From contig NZ_LAMZ01000001.1 of the NCBI RefSeq assembly GCF_025558165.1, positions 682,001 to 746,000 on the forward strand: a DNA stretch of 64,000 nt, given 5' to 3'. Source of the DNA: Candidatus Pelagibacter ubique HIMB140. GTDB lineage: Bacteria > Pseudomonadota > Alphaproteobacteria > Pelagibacterales > Pelagibacteraceae. The notes beneath the pieces were generated by a model. The model saw only the letters and a program-made list of their open reading frames with translations, was not told the origin of the DNA and did not search any database. A program made the translations under genes and the position numbers. Positions 56,719 through 64,000 of the stretch are shown in pieces. Positions within the stretch are counted from its first letter, which is position 1. The number at the start of each line of letters is the position of its first letter.

Positions 56719-57530
56719 TTTAATTCTGTTTGAGTAAAATTAACGATAGCTTCATACTCCTTTGAAACTTCAGTAACTCCTTTATTTTGTATCTCTTCTT
56801 TGTGAATTCCATTGCAAACCAACAAGGAATGGTAATTTAATAAGTTAGCACCTTTTATGTCTGTATTTAAATTATCACCAATTGCTAAAACTTTCTTACC
56901 AACATTGTCTATAGACTGATTGTATACCTCTGCATGAGGTTTGCCAAAATAAATTACTTCTCCACCCATTTTTTCAAAAACCATAGCAACTGAGCCTGCA
57001 CACAACTCTCTTATATTTCCTCTATCAACAATTAAATCAGGATTTGTACAAATCATTTTTTTTGTTGTGTGTTTTTCTAGTAGATTTTTGTAATAAGTTA
57101 AATCATCTTCATGGTCATCGAATAAACCTGTACAAAGTAAATATTCACTCTCATTTAGTTCAGTTGATTTATTATTTTTAAATTCATTGAACAAATCAAA
57201 ATCTCTAGGGGGACCTATATGAAAAAAATTCTTTGATTTAAAAGATGTTTTTAAAAAATTTAATGCTGCCTCTCCTGACGTAAAAACATGCTCTCTCAAA
57301 TCTTCACTCATACCCATTTTTTCTAAAAATTTATTTACCGTAGTATTAGGTCTCGGAGCATTTGTTAAAAGAACAAAACTTTTATTTTTTTTCTTTAGCT
57401 CATTTAGAGTTACTATTGCTGAGTTATGTAATTTTATACCATTATGAATGACCCCCCATAAATCTATGTAAAATAGGTCATAATTATCAGCAATTGACTG
57501 AAGGCCGTCTAGGTCTAAATTTTTAGTCAT
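56712..57530 (-). CDS. HAD-IIA family hydrolase (TIGR01459-like)
   Basis: A 272-residue HAD-superfamily class IIA protein. The nucleophile Asp is in LFYIDLWGVIHNGIKL (about residue 23; the general acid position is Trp/Gly context DLWGV as in the TIGR01459 subgroup). FVLLTNAPRPN is motif II, CAGSVAMVFEKMGGEVIYFGKPHAEVY covers the cap-to-core transition and VLAIGDNLNTDIKGA is the acidic motif IV. Substrate is not known; relatives include NagD and sugar phosphatases. Its start is 130 bases from the divergent groES. Confidence 0.85.
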   Translation of the reverse strand: MTKNLDLDGLQSIADNYDLFYIDLWGVIHNGIKLHNSAIVTLNELKKKNKSFVLLTNAPRPNTTVNKFLEKMGMSEDLREHVFTSGEAALNFLKTSFKSKNFFHIGPPRDFDLFNEFKNNKSTELNESEYLLCTGLFDDHEDDLTYYKNLLEKHTTKKMICTNPDLIVDRGNIRELCAGSVAMVFEKMGGEVIYFGKPHAEVYNQSIDNVGKKVLAIGDNLNTDIKGANLLNYHSLLVCNGIHKEEIQNKGVTEVSKEYEAIVNFTQTELKW

Positions 57531-57596
57531 TATTTTACCTATAAACCATAATATTTAGATTTTCCTAGCATAATTACTCTGAAAAGATTCTCTAAT

Positions 57597-57624
57597 CTTG
57601 AAATAGGCTACGAAATATCTATAT
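57597..57624 (+). promoter_or_regulatory. Predicted sigma32 (heat-shock) promoter of groES-groEL
   Basis: CTTGAAA at 57597-57603 matches the sigma32 -35 consensus exactly. A -10-like CTATAT sits at 57619-57624, giving a 15-base spacer, close to the usual 13-16. The start codon of groES follows 36 bases later with a strong Shine-Dalgarno AAGGAG at 57651-57656. No CIRCE inverted repeat is present, so HrcA control is unlikely. Alphaproteobacterial groESL may use either; here sigma32 control is the better reading. Confidence 0.6.
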
Positions 57625-57660
57625 GAGGCTCATATTTATATAGAATTATAAAGGAGATTT

Positions 57661-57951
57661 ATGAAGTTTAAACCGTTACATGACAGAGTATTAATCGAAG
57701 TTTTAGACAGTAGTGAAAAAACTGCTGGTGGAATAATTATACCAGATACAGCTCAAGAAAAACCTCAAGAAGGAAAAGTTGTGGCTGTTGGTGGTGGAGC
57801 TAAAACAGAAGATGGAAAAACAATTCCAATGGATGTTAAAGTTGGAGATAAAGTTTTATTTGGCAAATGGTCAGGAACTGAAGTCAAAATAGATGGCAAA
57901 GAATATAGCATAATGAAAGAGTCTGACATTATGGGTATTTCAAGTAAGTAA
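57661..57951 (+). CDS. groES: Co-chaperonin GroES
   Basis: A 96-residue Gro[25 protein letters not shown] at the N-terminus leads into the mobile loop, and the C-terminal [12 protein letters not shown] is typical. It caps the GroEL ring during folding. It has one of the few strong ribosome-binding sites of the window (AAGGAG at 57651-57656) and starts the groES-groEL operon. Confidence 0.98.
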   Translation: MKFKPLHDRVLIEVLDSSEKTAGGIIIPDTAQEKPQEGKVVAVGGGAKTEDGKTIPMDVKVGDKVLFGKWSGTEVKIDGKEYSIMKESDIMGISSK

Positions 57952-57956
57952 TTTAA

Positions 57957-59639
<1,683 letters not shown>

Positions 59640-59664
59640 TCCCACTACTCTAAAACTAAAATTT

Positions 59665-59694
59665 AAAAGGCCATCACATGATGGCCTTTTTTTT
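59665..59694 (+). terminator. Rho-independent terminator after groEL
   Basis: The 11-base stem AAAAGGCCATC / GATGGCCTTTT (59665-59675 and 59680-59690) encloses a 4-base loop and is followed by a run of T (continuing to 59694). It lies 26 bases after the groEL stop. The A run before the stem makes it possible that it also works in the reverse direction. This is the clearest intrinsic terminator I can find in the window. Confidence 0.9.
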
Positions 59695-59709
59695 AATTAA
59701 ATATTAATT

Positions 59710-59826
59710 ATGTCAAAAAGATACAGCGGAAAGTCATTTAAGGATTCAAGTGTAAAAAAAAAACCCAAATTAAGTTTTAAAGAAAAAAGGAAACTTAAGA
59801 AAGATAAACAAAAAAAGCCTAATTAA
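59710..59826 (+). CDS. 38-residue highly basic protein (hypothetical)
   Basis: A short frame, ATG at 59710 to TAA at 59826, in the 272-base interval between groEL and typA. The product reads MSKRYSGKSFKDSSVKKK followed by PKLSFKEKRKLKKDKQKKPN, about 40% Lys/Arg with one acidic residue every ten. It starts 16 bases after the groEL terminator. Such small Lys-rich proteins are often ribosome or RNA associated, but I recognise no family. There is no obvious Shine-Dalgarno, so coding status rests on the length, composition and otherwise empty locus. Confidence 0.5.
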   Translation: MSKRYSGKSFKDSSVKKKPKLSFKEKRKLKKDKQKKPN

Positions 59827-59911
59827 TCACAAGTTATTTAAATTAATCAAGCCAGTCATGAGTTTTTTTAAGTTTTAATATCAAATTAAATATGTATAAG
59901 AGCCACAATTT

Positions 59912-61738
59912 ATGAACAACAATATAAGAAACATCACAATCATAGCCCATGTCGACCATGGCAAAACTACTTTGATTGATAATTTAATGAAGCAAAGTGG
60001 ATCATTTAGAGAAAATGAAGTTGTTGATGAAAGATTAATGGACTCTGGAGAACTAGAAAAAGAAAGAGGAATTACAATTCTTGCAAAACCTGCATCTATT
60101 AACTGGAATGATTCAAGAATAAATATTATTGATACACCTGGCCACAGAGATTTTGCAGCAGAAGTTGAAAGAGTTTTGAGTATGGCTGATGGAGCTCTTT
60201 TATTAATTGACTCTGCAGAAGGAGTTATGCCTCAAACAAAATTTGTTTTATCAAAAGCATTAAAACAAGGTTTAAAACCAATTGTAGTTATTAATAAATT
60301 GGATAAAGCAGATCAAAGAGCTAATGAGGTCTTAGATGAAACTTTTGATCTGTTTGTAAGTTTAGATGCTAACGAAGAGCAATTAGATTTTCCTGTTTTA
60401 TATGCAAGTGGAAGATCTGGATGGGCTGATCATGAGGTAGATGGGCCAAGAGAAAATTTAAATCCTTTATTAGACTTAATTGTGGAGCACGTTAAACCGG
60501 CCGAATTAGATAAAACTAAACCTTTTGCAATGTTATCAACATTACTTTATTCAGACAGTTTTTTAGGTAGAAGTCTAGTAGGTAGAATCACACAAGGAAC
60601 AGCAAAAGCAAATCAACCAATCAAAGCTATTAATTTAAATGGTGAAAAAGTTGATGAAGGAAAATTAACAAAGATTTTTAGATATGAAGGAACTAAAAAA
60701 GTTCCAATTGATGTTGGAGAAGCAGGAGACATTGTCGTTGTAGCAGGATTAGAAAAAGCAAATGTTGCTGATACAATTTGTAATTTGGAAGTTAATGATC
60801 CTATACCAGCGACTCCGATTGATCCTCCAACAATGTCGATTACAATAACTGTTAATACTTCTCCATTAGCAGGCACAGAAGGTAAAAAACTTACAAGTAC
60901 TCAAATTAGGGAAAGATTGGTTCAAGAAGCACAAAACAATGTAGGAATTACTTTTTCAGAAAATGATGGAAAAGACTCATTCGTTGTAAGTGGACGAGGT
61001 GAATTAATGTTGGAAATACTTCTTACTCAAATGAGAAGAGAAGGTTTTGAAATGACGGTAAGTCCACCAAAAGTTTTGTATAAAACTGATAATCAAGGCA
61101 ATAAACTTGAGCCAATTGAAGAAATTACTATGGATTTAGATGAAGAACACTCTTCAAAGGTAATCGACTCAATGAATAGAAGAAAAGGTAAATTAATTGA
61201 ACTAAAAGATACTGGTACAAATAAGAAAAGATTGATATTTCATGCACCTACGAGAGGTTTAATGGGATATACAAGTAGATTTCTAACTCTTACCAAAGGT
61301 GAAGGTGTAATTAATAGAATTTTCCATGACTACGGTCCTTTTGAAGGTGAAATGGAAGGCAGAAGAAATGGTGCATTGATTGCAATGGAACAAGGAAAAG
61401 CAGTAGCTTTTGCAATCTTTAACCTTCAAGCAAGAGGAGAAATGTTTGTTACTCATAATGATCCTGTTTATCCAGGAATGATTGTTGGATTATCACCAAA
61501 ACCAGGTGACATGATTATAAATGTCATGAAAGGAAAAAAATTAACAAATATGAGAACACAAGGAACAGACGAAAACGTCGTTCTTACTCCTGTTAGAAAA
61601 ATGTCAATAGCTGAACAACTAAGTATGCTTAACAGTGATGAAGCATTAGAGATTACACCTGAGTCTTGTAGATTGAGAAAAGCAATTCTTGATCCTCATG
61701 AAAGAAAAAGAAGTGAGAAAACTAGCGCAGCTGCTTAG
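59912..61738 (+). CDS. typA: Translational GTPase TypA/BipA
   Basis: A 608-residue BipA GTPase that binds ribosomes and helps 50S assembly under stress or cold. G1 is IIAHVDHGKTTLIDNL, the switch region is EKERGITILAKPASINW and G3 is NIIDTPGHRDFAAEVERVL; NKLDKADQR is G4. The C-terminal domain includes RGLMGYTSRFLTLTKGEGV, followed by EGEMEGRRNGALIAMEQGKA. Length matches the family (about 605). Its stop interlocks with the downstream convergent gene in TTAG at 61735-61738. Confidence 0.97.
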   Translation: MNNNIRNITIIAHVDHGKTTLIDNLMKQSGSFRENEVVDERLMDSGELEKERGITILAKPASINWNDSRINIIDTPGHRDFAAEVERVLSMADGALLLIDSAEGVMPQTKFVLSKALKQGLKPIVVINKLDKADQRANEVLDETFDLFVSLDANEEQLDFPVLYASGRSGWADHEVDGPRENLNPLLDLIVEHVKPAELDKTKPFAMLSTLLYSDSFLGRSLVGRITQGTAKANQPIKAINLNGEKVDEGKLTKIFRYEGTKKVPIDVGEAGDIVVVAGLEKANVADTICNLEVNDPIPATPIDPPTMSITITVNTSPLAGTEGKKLTSTQIRERLVQEAQNNVGITFSENDGKDSFVVSGRGELMLEILLTQMRREGFEMTVSPPKVLYKTDNQGNKLEPIEEITMDLDEEHSSKVIDSMNRRKGKLIELKDTGTNKKRLIFHAPTRGLMGYTSRFLTLTKGEGVINRIFHDYGPFEGEMEGRRNGALIAMEQGKAVAFAIFNLQARGEMFVTHNDPVYPGMIVGLSPKPGDMIINVMKGKKLTNMRTQGTDENVVLTPVRKMSIAEQLSMLNSDEALEITPESCRLRKAILDPHERKRSEKTSAAA

Positions 61739-62382
61739 TTAAATATTTTTCCAACTAAAAATAATCCTAAAGCTACACAAGGGCCAATTCCAAAAGCAAA
61801 TATAAGTGTGCCCACTCCAACAGTCCCACCTAAATACCAACCAATAATTACAACAGTAATTTCTAAGAAAGCTCTTACCAAGGCTATAGGTAAATTTGTT
61901 GTTTTTGTTAGTCCTGTCATTAAACCATCTCGTGGACCTGGACCAAGATTAGCTACCAAATAAATACCACTACCAAATCCTACTAAAATTACTGAAAGGA
62001 CTGCTAATAAGTATTTTATAAAAAGAGATGAAGGTGGTTGAAAATAATTTAGAGTGAAATCAATCATGGCTGCAATCACGATGATATTAAATATTGTTCC
62101 AAGACCTGGTTTTTGTTTTAAAAAAATCCATAAAAAAAGTACTCCTACACTTACAACAAAAGTTGCTGCACCAATTGATAAATTAGAGTTAAGTGAAATT
62201 CCTTCAGCTAATACTGACCAGGGTGAGTTTCCAGTTGTTGATAAAATTAACAAACCTTCTCCCAAACCAAAAATTGTTAAACCAAAAATTAAAAAAAATG
62301 ATGTTGAAAATTTTGGCTTGAAGTTCAAACTTTCGTTTGAGCTCCAATTTACTTTTGGAATATTTTTTATAGATAGGAACAT
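61735..62382 (-). CDS. YitT/YczE-family membrane protein
   Basis: About 215 residues from ATG 62380-62382, with five to six hydrophobic helices. The hallmarks are LGEGLLILSTTGNSPWSVLA near the N-terminus, the glycine-rich GFGSGIYLVANLGPGPRDGLMTG central motif and GTVGVGTLIFAFGIGPCVAL near the C-terminus. This is the YczE/YyaS/YitT family, of unknown transport or regulatory function. It is flanked by typA (interlocked stops) and a divergent secreted protein gene 44 bases away. Confidence 0.83.
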   Translation of the reverse strand: MFLSIKNIPKVNWSSNESLNFKPKFSTSFFLIFGLTIFGLGEGLLILSTTGNSPWSVLAEGISLNSNLSIGAATFVVSVGVLFLWIFLKQKPGLGTIFNIIVIAAMIDFTLNYFQPPSSLFIKYLLAVLSVILVGFGSGIYLVANLGPGPRDGLMTGLTKTTNLPIALVRAFLEITVVIIGWYLGGTVGVGTLIFAFGIGPCVALGLFLVGKIFN

Positions 62383-62426
62383 CAAATATTGATACTTATA
62401 GATTAATTTTTATTTATATTATTATC

Positions 62427-63107
62427 ATGAAAAAATTTTATACTATTATTATATTTTTTTTATTTACTTTTAACTCAAACGCACATGTTGGTCATTATAA
62501 TAACTTCAAAAAAATTGAACTTGAAATCTTAAGAGATAATGAAGTTATAGGATATAATAATTATTCTTTTTCTAGGAAAGACAATGAAACAACCGTAAAT
62601 AATAAATATAAATTTACAGTAAAACTACTTGGAGCAACTATTTTTGAAGTAGAAGGTTTTGGAGAAGAAAAATATTTAGGAGATAATTTAATTTCCTTTA
62701 AATCTAAAACACGTCAGAATAAAAAAGAAAAATTTGTAAATTTGATATTAAATAATCAAACTAATAAATTTGATATTCAAGGATCTTCTTTTTCTGGTGA
62801 AGCTTCTTTGAATAATACAATTGGAAATTGGTGGAGCCATAAATTGTTACAGGCAGAGAGCCAAATTAGTCCTATTTCCGGAAGTATAAAAGAACAATTG
62901 GTTACATTTATCGGTAAAGAAAAAATCACAATCAATGGGGAGGAATTTGATACTGATCATTTTAAACTCACTTCTAAAGATATGACACTTCCAGAAGATA
63001 AAAGATTAAATTTTGATATATGGCTTGATAAAAAAACTTTAGTGATAGTTAAAGTGACCTATGAAAGAATGGGAAGTTGGGAGTATAGAATTAAAAATAT
63101 TGAGTAA
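62427..63107 (+). CDS. Secreted protein, DUF6134-like (DUF3108-like beta structure)
   Basis: A 226-residue protein with an N-terminal signal peptide (about residues 1-19, ending SNA). The mature part alternates short beta-like segments, with EILRDNEVIGYNNYSF, then TVKLLGATIFEVEGFGEE and a C-terminal LNFDIWLDKKTLVIVKVTYE, consistent with the DUF6134/DUF3108 type beta-sandwich found in the periplasm. Function unknown. Two bases separate its stop from the convergent oxidoreductase stop. These two may belong together only by position. Confidence 0.65.
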   Translation: MKKFYTIIIFFLFTFNSNAHVGHYNNFKKIELEILRDNEVIGYNNYSFSRKDNETTVNNKYKFTVKLLGATIFEVEGFGEEKYLGDNLISFKSKTRQNKKEKFVNLILNNQTNKFDIQGSSFSGEASLNNTIGNWWSHKLLQAESQISPISGSIKEQLVTFIGKEKITINGEEFDTDHFKLTSKDMTLPEDKRLNFDIWLDKKTLVIVKVTYERMGSWEYRIKNIE

Positions 63108-63109
63108 TT

Positions 63110-64000
63110 TTATCTGTTTATTTTCCTAAAAAGGTCATTAGCACTTATCCATCCTGCCTCTAATCTTGGTCCAACAAACCAATCGGCACAAACTCCTAAA
63201 TTAATTTTTGAGTTCCAATAACTTTTAATTTTTAAAGGTTTTGAATTTGATGAATACATCCATCCATGATTTAAGGAAAAAAGGATGTTACTTTTTTTAA
63301 TACCAGTAAGATCAAAAAATTTATTAATTAATATTTTTGAATTCAAATCTTTATTTTCTTTATTTTTCAAAATTTTTTTATTTGCCCAAATTGCCGTACT
63401 TTGAAGTGTCCAAAATTCATAAATACTTTTAAATCTTAACTTGCTATTTTCTCTAGCAGCCCAACCTAAAATTTGATCATTAAAAAAGAGACTACTTATA
63501 TTTTTTTTTGTTTTTTTCATTTTTATCATGACTGTAATATTTGCATCCATTTTTAATTTTTTTTTAATAAATGAATGATTAATAAATTTTTTTGCTAATT
63601 TAAGTAATTGAGGATGTGGACACGTTAAAATAAGATTATCATAAAATTTATTGTCACCATCAGAAAAGGTAAGTTTCCATTTGTTTTTATTGTAATCAAT
63701 TTTTTTTAATTCTTTTTGAAAATTACAATTAATTTTTTTTAATAAATACTTACTAATATCGTTATTACCACGCCTGCCAATTATTTTTTGATGATTTTTA
63801 TTTTCTTTTATCTTTTTATTTTGAAAAATATGCTGGCCTTTCCAATTTTTTAATATTTTTTTTGTAACAAGTTTTGTTATAAATTTTTTAAACTCTTTAC
63901 TCTTAGGGGAAATATATTGAACACCATGATCAAAGCCTATTTTTTTATCTAACCTTTTAAATGATGATCTCCCACCAGGACCCCTTGCTTTATCGTAGAG
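63110..64000 (-). CDS. FAD-dependent oxidoreductase, renalase-like (5' end outside window)
   Basis: An open frame runs to the window edge, covering 296 residues of the C-terminal part; the longest visible ATG frame, from 63550, is only the last 146 residues. Translation of the upstream part gives YDKARGPGGRSSFKRLDKKI then FDHGVQYIS, the pattern that follows the FAD-binding N-terminus in renalase-like NAD/FAD oxidoreductases (COG3380). The C-terminal LGVCADWFVGPRLEAGWIS matches the last FAD contact segment of this group. Typical full length is about 315-330, so perhaps 20-35 residues are missing. Substrate unknown. Confidence 0.8.
   Translation of the reverse strand, partial: LYDKARGPGGRSSFKRLDKKIGFDHGVQYISPKSKEFKKFITKLVTKKILKNWKGQHIFQNKKIKENKNHQKIIGRRGNNDISKYLLKKINCNFQKELKKIDYNKNKWKLTFSDGDNKFYDNLILTCPHPQLLKLAKKFINHSFIKKKLKMDANITVMIKMKKTKKNISSLFFNDQILGWAARENSKLRFKSIYEFWTLQSTAIWANKKILKNKENKDLNSKILINKFFDLTGIKKSNILFSLNHGWMYSSNSKPLKIKSYWNSKINLGVCADWFVGPRLEAGWISANDLFRKINR

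Noticed and set aside
57541-57600. Possible CIRCE element upstream of groES (TTAGCACTC-type repeat)
   Set aside because: CCTAGCATAATTACTCTG resembles half of the element by eye, but no inverted GAGTGCTAA partner follows at the right distance.

Overview
The window is a gene-dense, strongly AT-rich (roughly 30% GC by eye) stretch of a streamlined alphaproteobacterial chromosome. It most likely comes from the marine SAR11 / Pelagibacterales clade. The evidence is very short or negative intergenic distances, ATGA and TAATG gene overlaps, Lys/Asn/Ile-rich proteins, few Shine-Dalgarno sequences, alphaproteobacterial gene orders (mutY-dciA-dsbA-smc; ctaC-ctaD-ctaB-small ORF-ctaG-ctaE; ispH-thrB-rnhA; petABC beside trmL-hemF), a CcrM-type methylase, and a retinal-synthesis cluster (crtI-crtB-crtY-blh). 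I see no insertion sequence, prophage, CRISPR array or rRNA. No stretch longer than 300 bases lacks a gene.

Layout. 1-5.5 kb (+): end of lgt, a MidA-like methyltransferase, pgeF, prs, rplY, pth, ychF. 5.5-8.1 kb (-): cytochrome bc1 complex (petA-petB-petC). 8.2-9.9 kb (+): trmL, hemF, greA. 9.9-13.8 kb (-): a TPR protein, ispE, tRNA-Gln and cca. 13.9-16.3 kb (+): a family-4-like uracil-DNA glycosylase, rnhB, ccrM. 16.3-18.4 kb (-): an FAD monooxygenase and mutY. 18.4-31.3 kb (+): dciA-like, dsbA-like, smc, F0 ATP synthase genes, carotenoid/retinal genes, ispH, thrB, rnhA. 31.3-39.4 kb (-): peroxiredoxin, thrC, SURF1, aa3 cytochrome c oxidase genes, rsmE. 39.4-43.4 kb: a haloacid dehalogenase, an HxlR regulator and a divergent CDGSH-DoxX-pirin-quinone reductase group. 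43.4-49.1 kb (+): ubiA, then msbA, waaA, lpxK and lpxL. 49-51 kb: DUF2093, purD, rsmD. 51-57.5 kb (-): pgi, a DUF3035 lipoprotein, lspA, ileS, ribF, a HAD hydrolase. 57.6-61.7 kb (+): groES-groEL with a sigma32-like promoter and a clear terminator, a 38-aa basic ORF, typA. 61.7-64 kb: a YitT/YczE-like membrane protein, a DUF6134-like secreted protein and a partial renalase-like oxidoreductase.

How the genes fit together. Much of the window concerns aerobic energy conservation: complex III, complex IV with its assembly factors and heme A farnesyl transfer, and the F0 half of ATP synthase directly followed by genes turning a C20 isoprenoid precursor into retinal. Retinal implies a rhodopsin encoded elsewhere. 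A second theme is envelope construction (lgt, lspA, msbA, waaA, lpxK, lpxL). A third is genome and RNA maintenance.

Most of this is ordinary core genome. The points most worth a second look are the HxlR-CDGSH-DoxX-pirin-quinone reductase module (candidate electrophile/quinone-stress regulon), an SMC protein with no recognisable hinge, a family-4 UDG that has lost three of four cluster cysteines, a CATATG palindrome acting as both start codons of a divergent pair, a tRNA-Gln only 5 nt before the cca start codon, and three CcrM target sites clustered upstream of ccrM.
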